From Butyrivibrio fibrisolvens 16/4 (GTDB taxonomy: Bacteria; Bacillota; Clostridia; Lachnospirales; Lachnospiraceae), in the NCBI GenBank assembly GCA_000209815.1, contig FP929036.1:1439824-1503823 (forward strand): DNA of 64,000 nucleotides. The letters run 5' to 3'. Below the pieces are notes generated by a model, which searched no databases, had not been told where the DNA came from, and saw nothing but the letters and a program-made list of their open reading frames with translations. The position numbers and the translations under genes were made by a program. Shown here piece by piece: positions 1 to 8,582 of this stretch. Each line of letters begins with the position of its first letter. The stretch's first letter is position 1.

Positions 1-159
1 GAACATGGCAAGAAATATGACATATCTGTTGTTACTTCAGATGGCTTGGAACAGGTTATAATAAGAGGCGCAGGAGCAAGACTTATCTCTTCAAGAGAGT
101 TTATTGAAGAGGTGGAAAGACGGGCTCAGGAGCTTCGAGAGCAGTTCGATATAAAATAA
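1..159 (+). CDS. NYN-domain (YacP-like) protein, 3' end only
   Basis: Frame 1 is open from the window edge to a TAA stop and gives the last 52 residues. The text 'VVTSDGLEQVIIRGAGA' followed by 'SREFIEEVE' matches the C-terminal part of the YacP/NYN family of PIN-like putative RNases or RNA-binding proteins; the Asp in 'TSD' belongs to the conserved acidic site of that fold. The rest of the gene lies outside the window. The family assignment comes from remembered sequence pattern and could not be tested by search. No terminator is evident before the next gene. Confidence 0.6.
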   Translation, partial: EHGKKYDISVVTSDGLEQVIIRGAGARLISSREFIEEVERRAQELREQFDIK

Positions 160-263
160 TTAATAGATTAGCGCTATTTCTTTTAACAAAATATTCATAG
201 GTTTTAGTTATATTTTAATATGAAGTTGTGTGATTCTTGATTCACAGCTTTCGGGGAGGCTCT

Positions 264-2423
264 ATGGATAAATACGAATTTGGTGACGTTGAAAGAAAAG
301 CGTTGGAAAAACTTAATATTCCGTTTGTTATATACCAGTTTATTGATAAGCGAGTATACACTCTTCTTGTAACAGACGGAATGTGTGCCATTATGGGGAT
401 GAAGCGAGAGGAAGTTGTCGAGCTTTTTGACACTGACATGTATCGCGATACTCATCCCGATGATAAGGCCAGGGTTGCGGATGCAGCTTTTAAGTTTGCT
501 TCAGGCGGAGAAAAGTTTGATGTTGTTTATCGTTCGATGTCTCACATAATGCACGATTATGTGATTATTCACTCTCATGGAGCTCATTTCTTTACTGATA
601 ACGGAATTATGCTTTCTACCACTATGTATATGGTAGAGGGTATAGGTGGAGATGTTACAAATCCGCTGACAGAAGCATTGGCTTCTAATTTCAACAGTCT
701 GATGACAAAGGAAAGTCTGATTCGTGACAATTTCTACGATACTCTCACTGGACTTCCTAATATGTCGTATTTTATCCAATTAGCTGATGCAGCAAAAAAA
801 CGTTTATTTTCAGTTGGCAAAATACCAGCTGTTCTTTTCATGGACATGGTAGGAATGAAGTTCTTTAATGAAAAGTACGGCTTGAGAGAAGGAGATATAC
901 TTTTAGTGGAGTTTGCCAATTTACTTAGAAAGTATGCCTCAAATGAAGACTGCGGTAGAATTGGTCAGGATCATTTTGCCATGTTTTTATGTGCTGATGA
1001 TATCGAGTCTATTGTTGAACAATTGTTTAACGACATGAAGTATGTAAATGATGGTAGAACCCTTCCAGTTCATATAGGTATTTATTCGGCATCCTTTGAA
1101 GATGTATCTGCTTCTACAGCTTTAGATAGAGCAAAAATAGTTTGCGATATGCAAAAGGGTATTTATAATTCCAGCTTTGCATATTACAACAAGGATGTAC
1201 ATGAACAGACTAAACAATACGATTATGTACTAAATAATTTCAAAAAGGCGATGGAAGAACGCTGGATATGTCCTTATTATCAGCCTATTATCCGTTCTAT
1301 TAATGGAAAAGTGTGTGATGAAGAAGCTCTGGCACGTTGGATAGATCCAGCTAAGGGATTAATCCCACCAGATAAATTTATAAGTGTTTTAGAGGATGCA
1401 AATTTAATTCATATTTTGGATTTATACATTGTAGATAGAGTGCTAGAGGACATGAATTATACAAAATCATTAGGCATGCCTCTTATTCCAGTATCTATTA
1501 ACCTTTCAAGATTTGATTTTAAATTATGCGATATCATTAGTGAAATAGAAAAGCGAGTTAAGGAAGCTGGAATCCTACCAGAGCTTATCACTATCGAGGT
1601 TACTGAAAGTGTTTCGGATTTTGAAAGTGACTTTGTAAAGGCTCAGATAGCCAAGATTCATAAGGCAGGATTTAAAATTTGGATGGATGATTTCGGAAGC
1701 GGTTATTCATCTCTTAATAATCTTCAGGAATTTGACTTTGATACAATCAAGTTTGACATGAAATTTATTCGTGAATTTACGAATAACAAGAAGAGCCACA
1801 TTATAGTTAGAGAGCTTATGCAAATGGCAGATAAGCTGGATATCGACACTGTTATGGAGGGTGTTGAGACTCTAGAACAGGCTAAATTCCTTCGAGAAAT
1901 AGGTGCCGATAAGATGCAGGGATTTTTCTGGGGAAAGCCAAATTCATTGGAGTCTAAGCACACAATCTATCAAAAAGATATAGGTAATCCTACAGAAAGT
2001 CTTGAGGAGACAAGCTATTTTGATGCTATTAGCAAGGCTAATCTTATAGAGCCTGATATTTCTGATGATTATGATATTAATTCGGATGATTATTTCGGAC
2101 CACTTCCAATGGGGATCATAGAGTTTAGGGATGATACTATACATATTTTAAGATACAACAAAACATATGCCATGTTTTTATTGAAAACTGAGTTCGTAAA
2201 ACTAGAAGAGCTAGGAACCGGTGTTTTGACGGCACTTAGAAGGCCTGAACCAAGATTTATGGAAACAGTTGAAAGGTGTATTAAATCAGGTAAGTGGGAA
2301 AGTGTTCAGAAAAGTTCAGAAAAAGGTATTTTGTATGATGCATTTTTAAAAATGGTTGCCAAGAATCCTGTAACAGGTGCCGTAGCAATCCAGCTTGTAA
2401 TTGCATCAGTGTATAACAATTGA
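264..2423 (+). CDS. GGDEF-EAL cyclic-di-GMP phosphodiesterase with degenerate GGDEF
   Basis: This 719-residue cytoplasmic protein is predicted to hydrolyse c-di-GMP. A PAS-like N-terminal region (about 1-150) precedes a GGDEF-fold domain whose signature reads 'GQDHF' near residue 232, so cyclase activity is probably lost. An EAL domain follows with 'DEEALARW' near 352 and 'DDFGSGYSS' near 474, so the phosphodiesterase site looks intact. The last ~150 residues form a second PAS-like segment. I chose ATG 264 because 'GGGGAGG' lies just upstream; an in-frame ATG at 237 lacks such a site. No membrane segment is seen. The gene precedes the cobalamin riboswitch and appears to be a separate unit. 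Confidence 0.88.
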   Translation: MDKYEFGDVERKALEKLNIPFVIYQFIDKRVYTLLVTDGMCAIMGMKREEVVELFDTDMYRDTHPDDKARVADAAFKFASGGEKFDVVYRSMSHIMHDYVIIHSHGAHFFTDNGIMLSTTMYMVEGIGGDVTNPLTEALASNFNSLMTKESLIRDNFYDTLTGLPNMSYFIQLADAAKKRLFSVGKIPAVLFMDMVGMKFFNEKYGLREGDILLVEFANLLRKYASNEDCGRIGQDHFAMFLCADDIESIVEQLFNDMKYVNDGRTLPVHIGIYSASFEDVSASTALDRAKIVCDMQKGIYNSSFAYYNKDVHEQTKQYDYVLNNFKKAMEERWICPYYQPIIRSINGKVCDEEALARWIDPAKGLIPPDKFISVLEDANLIHILDLYIVDRVLEDMNYTKSLGMPLIPVSINLSRFDFKLCDIISEIEKRVKEAGILPELITIEVTESVSDFESDFVKAQIAKIHKAGFKIWMDDFGSGYSSLNNLQEFDFDTIKFDMKFIREFTNNKKSHIIVRELMQMADKLDIDTVMEGVETLEQAKFLREIGADKMQGFFWGKPNSLESKHTIYQKDIGNPTESLEETSYFDAISKANLIEPDISDDYDINSDDYFGPLPMGIIEFRDDTIHILRYNKTYAMFLLKTEFVKLEELGTGVLTALRRPEPRFMETVERCIKSGKWESVQKSSEKGILYDAFLKMVAKNPVTGAVAIQLVIASVYNN

Positions 2424-2475
2424 CACTAGTTCGTAAATGTGATACCGTTGTTGCTGAATTTAATAGAGTTCATAG

Positions 2476-2645
2476 AGATTAGGTGCCTATAGATTTCGTA
2501 TTTGCGAAGTTGGTATGGGTGAAAAGGGAATCTGGTGAGAATCCAGAGCGAAGCCGTCACTGTGTTAGGAAGTCTGCATTTATGTCACTGAGCATGCTTG
2601 GGAAGAAAATGTAGATGTTGATCGAAGTCAGGAGACCTGCCTATT
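2476..2645 (+). ncRNA. Cobalamin (adenosylcobalamin) riboswitch
   Basis: The leader contains 'AGGTGCC' at 2481, 'GGGAATCTGGTGAGAATCC' around 2529-2547, 'GTCACTGTG', and the B12 box 'AGTCAGGAGACCTGCC' at 2626-2641, in the canonical order. Such RNAs bind cobalamin and switch off downstream B12 synthesis or uptake genes. It lies 120 nt upstream of cbiK with an intrinsic terminator between, so control by transcription termination is inferred. It is the only B12 riboswitch I found and probably governs the whole 21-kb cluster. Confidence 0.93.
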
Positions 2646-2702
2646 CTTCAAATTAATGATTTGCGGACTTTCAAATCTTAATTCATGATTTTGATTGAAT
2701 TG

Positions 2703-2734
2703 AGGGTCGCACTATGCGGCCCTTTTGATTTTTG
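2703..2734 (+). terminator. Riboswitch-controlled intrinsic terminator
   Basis: An 8-bp stem (AGGGTCGC / GCGGCCCT, one G-U pair) with a 5-nt loop is followed by a T-rich tract. It stands between the B12 aptamer and the cbiK start, where the expression platform of a transcription-terminating riboswitch would be. Confidence 0.75.
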
Positions 2735-2764
2735 TCCGCCTAAAAAATGGAGGTATAATAAACA

Positions 2765-3976
2765 ATGAAGAAAAGAGTTTTAAGTGTTTTACTTGTTGCG
2801 GCTATGTCTTTTAGTCTTGTGGCTTGTGGAACTAGTGAAGAGGCTAAAACTGAAACAGCCGAATCAACAGAAAGTAGTGATGCAGTTTTTGAAGAGCCTA
2901 ATGGAGATGCAAACGTAAACAGAGCAATGGAAGTAGCAAAATTAATTGATGCAATTTATGTTCAGGAGTGGACAGAGGACACAGAAGCACAGTGTAAGGC
3001 AGCTAAGGAAGCTTGGGATGCACTTACTGATGAGGAAAAGGAATTAGTTGAGGGTGAGGATGCTGATCCAGATTACTTTGGTAGAGATACAGGTGATGCA
3101 TCTAAGGATGATCCTTTAAATCAGGATGAAATCGGTGAGAACGAAATTCTTGTAGTAAGCTTTGGTACATCATTCAATGATAGCCGTGTAAATGATATCG
3201 GTGGTGTAGAAAAGGCTATCGCAGAGGCTAACCCAGATTGGTCAGTAAGACGTGCGTTTACAGCACAGATTATCATCAATCACATTTTAGCTCGTGATAA
3301 TGAAAAGATTGATAATGTAAAGCAGGCTCTTGATAGAGCAGTAGATAATGGTGTTAAGAACCTTGTTGTTCAGCCTACACATCTTATGCATGGTGCAGAG
3401 TATGATGAGCTTATGGAAGCAGTTGATGCATATGCAGATAAGTTCGATTCAGTAAAGGTTGCAGAGCCACTTCTTGGTCAGGTTGGAAAGGATGCAACTG
3501 AGGTAAACAAGGATAAGGAAACAGTAGCAAAGGCTGTAGTAGCAGAGGCTGTTTCTGTAGGTGGTTTTGACAGTCTTGATGCTGCAGCTGATGAAGGTGT
3601 TGCATTTGTATTTATGGGACACGGAACAAGCCACACAGCAAAGGTTACATATTCACAGATGCAAACACAGATGAATGACCTTGGTTATAAGAACGTATTT
3701 ATTGGTACAGTAGAAGGTGAACCAGAGGAGACATCTTGCGAGAATATTATCGCAGCTGTTAAGGAAGCAGGATTCAAAAAGGTAGTTCTTCGTCCACTTA
3801 TGGTTGTTGCTGGTGATCATGCAAACAACGATATGGCTGGTGACGATGATGACTCTTGGAAGTCTATGTTTACAGCAGATGGAAGCTTTGAGTCAGTTGA
3901 TTGTCAGATTTCAGGACTTGGTGGAATCCAAGATGTTCAGAAGATTTATGTAGAACACACAAAGGCAGTATTATAG
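2765..3976 (+). CDS. cbiK: Lipoprotein CbiK-type sirohydrochlorin cobaltochelatase
   Basis: CbiK inserts Co2+ into sirohydrochlorin in the anaerobic B12 pathway. Residues 1-20 are a lipoprotein signal with lipobox 'LVAC' (Cys21), then an acidic linker, and a chelatase domain from about 125 to 403. The chelatase text includes 'VVSFGTSFNDSR', 'QPTHLMHGAEYDE' (metal-binding His near 208) and 'FMGHGTSH' (His near 285). Standard CbiK is cytoplasmic and about 260 residues; this one is longer and exported. Extracytoplasmic CbiK homologues are known in Desulfovibrio. It is the first gene under the riboswitch and is followed by NEAT-like and ABC uptake genes, so a surface role in cobalt or tetrapyrrole capture is an alternative to ring synthesis. 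Confidence 0.85.
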   Translation: MKKRVLSVLLVAAMSFSLVACGTSEEAKTETAESTESSDAVFEEPNGDANVNRAMEVAKLIDAIYVQEWTEDTEAQCKAAKEAWDALTDEEKELVEGEDADPDYFGRDTGDASKDDPLNQDEIGENEILVVSFGTSFNDSRVNDIGGVEKAIAEANPDWSVRRAFTAQIIINHILARDNEKIDNVKQALDRAVDNGVKNLVVQPTHLMHGAEYDELMEAVDAYADKFDSVKVAEPLLGQVGKDATEVNKDKETVAKAVVAEAVSVGGFDSLDAAADEGVAFVFMGHGTSHTAKVTYSQMQTQMNDLGYKNVFIGTVEGEPEETSCENIIAAVKEAGFKKVVLRPLMVVAGDHANNDMAGDDDDSWKSMFTADGSFESVDCQISGLGGIQDVQKIYVEHTKAVL

Positions 3977-3988
3977 GAGATTTATTAA

Positions 3989-4549
3989 ATGAAAAGCAGA
4001 TTTTTAGCATTAGCATTAGTATTGACAATGGCAGCCTCTCTTGCAGGCTGTGGAAATAAGGCAGCAGAGGTTACTGAAGAACAGACTGCAGTAGAGGAGA
4101 CAGCAGCTCCAGAAACTGAGCAGGTGGAAGAGCCAGCTGAGGAAACAGAGACAGAGGCTACTGAGGTAGTTGGAATCGATCTTGAGGATGGAGTATATCA
4201 GGTAGATTTTAATACAGATAGCAGCATGTTCCATGTAAATGAGGCTATGAATGGTCACGGTACTCTTACAGTTAAGGATGGTCAGGCTACAGTTCATATT
4301 TCACTTGTTTCTGACAAGATTCAGAATCTATATGTAGGTCTTGCGGCTGATGCTGAGAGTGATGAGGCTAATTGGCTTCAGTCTACAGATGACGAAGTGA
4401 CATATGACGATGGCACTTCAGAAATGGTTCATGGCTTTGATGTTCCAGTAGCTGCTTTAGATACAGAGTTTGATCTTGCTCTTATTGGAGAAAAGGGTGT
4501 TTGGTACGACCACAAGGTTAGTGTTACAAACCCAGTTGTAGAAGAATAG
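3989..4549 (+). CDS. NEAT-like (iron transport-associated) lipoprotein
   Basis: This 186-residue protein has a lipoprotein signal with lipobox 'LAGC' (Cys21), a Glu-rich linker to about residue 60, and one compact beta-rich domain. That domain ('GHGTLTVKDGQATVHISL' through 'GEKGVWYDHKVSV') resembles the NEAT-like domain found beside iron or tetrapyrrole ABC transporters in Clostridia. It follows cbiK by 12 nt and precedes a binding protein that carries a related domain, so it is probably a membrane-anchored ligand-presenting protein. The ligand (heme, corrinoid or another) is unknown. The domain call rests on pattern recognition only. Confidence 0.65.
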   Translation: MKSRFLALALVLTMAASLAGCGNKAAEVTEEQTAVEETAAPETEQVEEPAEETETEATEVVGIDLEDGVYQVDFNTDSSMFHVNEAMNGHGTLTVKDGQATVHISLVSDKIQNLYVGLAADAESDEANWLQSTDDEVTYDDGTSEMVHGFDVPVAALDTEFDLALIGEKGVWYDHKVSVTNPVVEE

Positions 4550-4584
4550 ATCCGGGACTGCAATAGCAGTTGTAGAGGTGTTTT

Positions 4585-6123
4585 TTGAAAAAATTTGGTT
4601 TAATAGCTGCAGTGCTGGCTCTAAGTCTTACAGCCTGCAGCTTTTTTAATAAGGACAATTTAATAGAGAATAATGTTGTAGAATCCAAGCAGGAAAGTGC
4701 GGTTTATAGCTGTCAGGTCACCTTGGAAGGTGGCAGCGGCAAGGCTACGGTGGAATCTCCTGCGGAGGTTTCAGTAACAGGAGAGAACAAGACAGTTAAG
4801 CTTGTTTGGTCCAGCTCTCATTATGACTATATGCTTGTTGATGGTGTAAGATTTGATAATGAGGCTACACCTGAGGAGCATTCCGTATTTACGATACCAT
4901 TTTCACAGTTTGATAAAGCATTTACTGTAATTGGTGATACTACAGCCATGAGTACTCCTCATGAGATAGAGTACATTCTTACTGTATATTCACCAGATAA
5001 TGAAAATGAAGATGCGGCGGCTGGGAAAGAGGTATTATCAGAATCAGCTTCCATAAAGCCAGACCTGAGTGGGTACACATATGTATCTTCTTTAAAGCTT
5101 CAGTATGCCACTGAGTATTCAGTTGATTTCTATCAGGATGAAAATGGAAATAAATTTTCATTTATCACTATTGGTGAGGGAAATGAGGCCCAATATTTTA
5201 TATACCCTGAAAAAGCAGGAAGCTTTAAAGAAAATGTAAAGGGGGCAACAGTCCTTGGTGCAATTGATAAGACATATCTTGTATCTACATCTGTGATGGA
5301 TTTATTAGCATCTATTGATGCCTTATCAAATGTAAGACTTTCTGGTACGGACATTAATGACTGGTATATTCCACAGGCAAAGAAGCTTATGAAAAGTAAG
5401 GATATACTTTATGCCGGAAAGTATTCTGCTCCTGATTACGAGCTGCTTCTTACAGAAGGCTGTAATCTTGCAATAGAAAATACCATGATTTATCACAAGC
5501 CTTCTGTTAAGGAAAAACTGGAAGCTTTGGGAATTCCTGTTGTTGTAGAAAAATCAAGCTATGAAAAAGAGCCACTTGGACGACTTGAGTGGATAAAGCT
5601 TTATGGTCTTTTATATGACAGAATGGATGAAGCAAACCAGTTTTTTGATAAACAGGTAAATAGAGTAAAGAAAGTGGAGGATAATCCCAATACAGGTTTA
5701 AAGGTAGCAGTATTTTCCATCTCATCTAATGGACAGGTGGTAGTACGAAAGCCTGGAGATTATATTTCTACTATGGTTTCAATGGCTGGTGGTAATTATG
5801 TACCATCAAACCTTGAAGAATCAGAAGATAATGCAATATCTACTACTAAAATAACAATGGAAGATTTTTACCTTCAGGCTGTAGATGCAGATGTTTTAAT
5901 CTATAACAGTACTATTGAAGGGGAATTGAAATCAGTTGATGAATTAATAAAAAAATCAGAAGCCCTGGCGGATTTTAAGGCTGTAAAAGGAAACAGGGTG
6001 TATTGCCTTGAAAAGTCCTATTTTCAAAAGACTGGTGATGTGGCAGAATTAATAGAGGATATAAATAATATTTTAGTTAAACAGGATAAGTCGTTAACAT
6101 ATATTTATCAGCTTGAGGATTAA
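4585..6123 (+). CDS. ABC transporter substrate-binding lipoprotein with N-terminal NEAT-like domain (BtuF-like)
   Basis: A TTG start 7 nt after 'AGAGG' gives 512 residues. The lipobox is 'LTAC' (Cys18). Residues ~40-150 form a NEAT-like domain ('GGSGKATVESPAEVSV', 'WSSSHYDYMLVDGV', 'TTAMSTPHEIEY'). Residues ~200-510 form a BtuF/FhuD-type (TroA fold) binding domain with 'LLTEGCNLAIENTMIYH' and 'MVSMAGGNYVP'. It supplies substrate to the permease and ATPase that follow. The riboswitch suggests a corrinoid or a precursor as ligand, while NEAT domains classically bind heme, so the substrate is uncertain. A hairpin ACTGC/GCAGT near 4559-4572 lies just before the gene. Confidence 0.8.
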   Translation: MKKFGLIAAVLALSLTACSFFNKDNLIENNVVESKQESAVYSCQVTLEGGSGKATVESPAEVSVTGENKTVKLVWSSSHYDYMLVDGVRFDNEATPEEHSVFTIPFSQFDKAFTVIGDTTAMSTPHEIEYILTVYSPDNENEDAAAGKEVLSESASIKPDLSGYTYVSSLKLQYATEYSVDFYQDENGNKFSFITIGEGNEAQYFIYPEKAGSFKENVKGATVLGAIDKTYLVSTSVMDLLASIDALSNVRLSGTDINDWYIPQAKKLMKSKDILYAGKYSAPDYELLLTEGCNLAIENTMIYHKPSVKEKLEALGIPVVVEKSSYEKEPLGRLEWIKLYGLLYDRMDEANQFFDKQVNRVKKVEDNPNTGLKVAVFSISSNGQVVVRKPGDYISTMVSMAGGNYVPSNLEESEDNAISTTKITMEDFYLQAVDADVLIYNSTIEGELKSVDELIKKSEALADFKAVKGNRVYCLEKSYFQKTGDVAELIEDINNILVKQDKSLTYIYQLED

Positions 6124-6126
6124 ACG

Positions 6127-7149
6127 GTGGAAAACAAAAAAAGATACTACGTGATAAAATTTTTGGTAATGACAATATTGCTTTTAACTTTATTTGTGCT
6201 GAGCATAGGTATGGGCAGCGCTGATATTACTGTGTCTCAGATTATAAAAAATCTCCTTCATCCAGGGGATGATTATCTTTACAAAATCATTATTTCTATA
6301 AGGCTGCCTCGTATTTTAGCAGCAATCATTTTAGGAGGGGCCTTATCTACATCTGGCTTTTTACTTCAGGTCTTTTTTGGAAACCCAATAGCAGGACCAT
6401 ATGTACTTGGAATCTCATCAGGGGCAAAGCTTCTGGTGGCGATTTCCATGGTATTTCTACTTGGACAGGGACGTGTTATGTCCTCAATAGGAATGGTTTT
6501 TAGTGCATTCATTGGTTCACTTCTTTCTATGTGCCTTGTAATGCTACTTGCTAATAAGGTTAGAAATATGTCGCTCCTTGTTGTTTGCGGTGTAATGATA
6601 GGTTACATCTGTTCCGCAATTACGGAATTTATTATCGCATTTGCGGATGACAGTAATATTGTCAATCTGCATAATTGGTCACTTGGCAGTTTTTCAGGAA
6701 TAAGCTGGGAGCATGTTTTTATATCATCAGTTATTATTTTTGCTACATTTTTCCTTACTTTCTATATGTCAAAGCCAATTAGTGCATATCAATTAGGAGA
6801 GAATTACGCCAGAAATATGGGCGTTAATATAAAGGCTGTGCGAATAGCTCTTATTATGCTTTCAAGCATACTTTCTGCTACAGTTACAGCATTTGCAGGT
6901 CCAATATCCTTTGTTGGTATAGCTGTGCCTCATATTATGAGGGGGCTTATGCGCACAGCAAAGCCAATTGTTATGATTCCTGCATGTTTTATTGGTGGAG
7001 CAGTGATTACTTTGTTTTGTGACAATATTGCAAGAACAGCATTTGCTCCTACGGAATTGAGTATCAGTGCAGTGACTGCTGTTGGGTTGGCACCTGTAGT
7101 CATTTATCTTTTGGTAAAACGTAAGGAGGCTTCGCATGGAGCAAATTAA
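6127..7149 (+). CDS. btuC: FecCD-family ABC permease (BtuC-like)
   Basis: This is a 340-residue, highly hydrophobic protein with about nine to ten membrane segments. It carries the FecCD hallmarks 'IRLPRILAAIILGGALSTSG' and, near the C-terminus, 'AGPISFVGIAVPHIMRGLM'. It forms the membrane channel of the importer with the binding protein before it and the ATPase after it. GTG 6127 lies 3 nt after the previous stop, which indicates coupling. BtuC is inferred from the B12 context; the same family also imports siderophores and heme. Confidence 0.85.
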   Translation: MENKKRYYVIKFLVMTILLLTLFVLSIGMGSADITVSQIIKNLLHPGDDYLYKIIISIRLPRILAAIILGGALSTSGFLLQVFFGNPIAGPYVLGISSGAKLLVAISMVFLLGQGRVMSSIGMVFSAFIGSLLSMCLVMLLANKVRNMSLLVVCGVMIGYICSAITEFIIAFADDSNIVNLHNWSLGSFSGISWEHVFISSVIIFATFFLTFYMSKPISAYQLGENYARNMGVNIKAVRIALIMLSSILSATVTAFAGPISFVGIAVPHIMRGLMRTAKPIVMIPACFIGGAVITLFCDNIARTAFAPTELSISAVTAVGLAPVVIYLLVKRKEASHGAN

Positions 7150-7917
7150 TGCAAAGAATTTGACAGTTGGATATGGCTCAGCTGTTATTTCTGATGCCAG
7201 CTTTATTGTGGAGCCAGGAGAAATAGTTACTTTGATTGGCCCTAATGGAGCGGGAAAATCCACTATTCTAAAAACAATTACCAGACAGCTAAAAAAATAT
7301 CAGGTTCTATTTATATTGGTGGAGATGTAGACGAGTCACTTTCTGAAAATGAAATGGCACAAAAATTGTCAATGGTTTCAACTGAAAGGGTTCATCCCGA
7401 GCTAATGACCTGTTATGAGGTTGTAAGCACTGGCAGATATCCATACACAGGAAGGCTGGGAATTCTTAGTAAAGAAGATAGAAAAGTAGTAACCGAAGCT
7501 ATTGCGCTTGTGGGGGCAGAGGATGTTGCCTCACAAGATTTTATGAAAATCAGCGACGGCCAGCGGCAACGAGTGATGCTTGCAAGAGCCATTGCCCAGC
7601 AGCCAGAGATTCTTATTTTGGATGAGCCCACATCATTTTTGGATATACAGTATAAAATTGATATTTTATCAGTAATTAAAAGGCTGGCTAAGGAGCAAAA
7701 TATAGCAGTTTTAATGTCTATTCACGAATTAGAATTTGTACCTGCAATCGCAGATAAGGTTATTGGCATTTGTGATGGAAGTATTTATAAAATTGGAACT
7801 CCCCAAGAGATTTTTACGGGGGAGAATTTAGAGAAGATGTATAGAATGAAGGCAGGGACAGGAGAAAGAATCGTTCAGGGACTTTTAGCCTATTCTGTTA
7901 GCCTTCCCCTAAATTAA
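7136..7917 (+). CDS. btuD: ABC transporter ATPase (BtuD-like), apparent frameshift
   Basis: This is the ATPase of the preceding importer; the start overlaps btuC by 14 nt. Walker A 'GPNGAGKST' is in the first frame. The signature 'SDGQRQRV' (unusual SDGQ for SGGQ), Walker B 'ILILDEPTSFLD' and H-loop 'SIHELEF' are in the second frame. The frame breaks at a run of seven A (7291-7297); one extra A joins the parts into 260 residues, a normal length. The joined text reads through 'SGSIYIGGDVDESLSE' as expected. It looks like a sequencing deletion; the run also fits a slippery A AAA AAA site. Confidence 0.82.
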
Positions 7918-7941
7918 GTACAGGGGGAAACGAGGTATAAA

Positions 7942-8568
7942 ATGAACATAGAATATATACTACCATCAGAGATAGAAAAGCGAAGCTTTGAGATTATTTC
8001 CGGGGAGCTTAAAGAGCAGGGAATATCCATACCAGAGGATGAGGCGCCTATAACTATGCGCACCATTCATACAAGCGCAGACTTTGATTATGCAAGGACT
8101 ATGCGGTATTCAAATGGGGCAATCCAGCGGACCAAGGAACTGATTAGAAACGGAGCGGATATTGTCACTGATACTAATATGGCTTTATCTGGTATCAACA
8201 AGAAAAAGCTGGCATCCTTTGGCGGACAGGTACATTGCTTTATGGCAGATGAAGATGTGGCCGCAGAGGCAAAGGAACGTCAGGTTACCAGAGCCACTGT
8301 TTCCATGGAGCGGGCTGCAAAGCTTGGCAAGCCTGTTATTTTTGCCATCGGAAATGCACCAACGGCCCTTATTTCCTTATACGAAATGATGGAAGCTGGC
8401 AAATTTACACCTGAGTTTGTTATCGGGGTTCCTGTAGGCTTTGTAAATGTAGTTGCGGCTAAGGAATTGTTTTTAAACTCGGATGTACCATACATCATTA
8501 ACGAAGGCCGCAAAGGTGGCAGCAACATTGCCGCAGCTATCGTAAATGCGATACTGTACAATATGTAA
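7942..8568 (+). CDS. cbiC: Cobalt-precorrin-8 methylmutase
   Basis: CbiC moves the C-11 methyl group to C-12, giving cobyrinate. The 208-residue protein has the expected length and the catalytic His in 'TIHTSADFDYA' near residue 45, plus the conserved 'DTNMALSGINK' and 'GNAPTAL' segments. It follows btuD by 24 nt with 'GGGGGAAACGAGG' before ATG 7942. It opens the ring-synthesis part of the operon. Confidence 0.93.
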   Translation: MNIEYILPSEIEKRSFEIISGELKEQGISIPEDEAPITMRTIHTSADFDYARTMRYSNGAIQRTKELIRNGADIVTDTNMALSGINKKKLASFGGQVHCFMADEDVAAEAKERQVTRATVSMERAAKLGKPVIFAIGNAPTALISLYEMMEAGKFTPEFVIGVPVGFVNVVAAKELFLNSDVPYIINEGRKGGSNIAAAIVNAILYNM

Positions 8569-8582
8569 TCAAAGAGGTGTCA

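Noticed and set aside
237-263. Upstream ATG at 237 as the start of the EAL protein
   Set aside because: No ribosome site precedes it, while ATG 264 follows GGGGAGG at the right distance.
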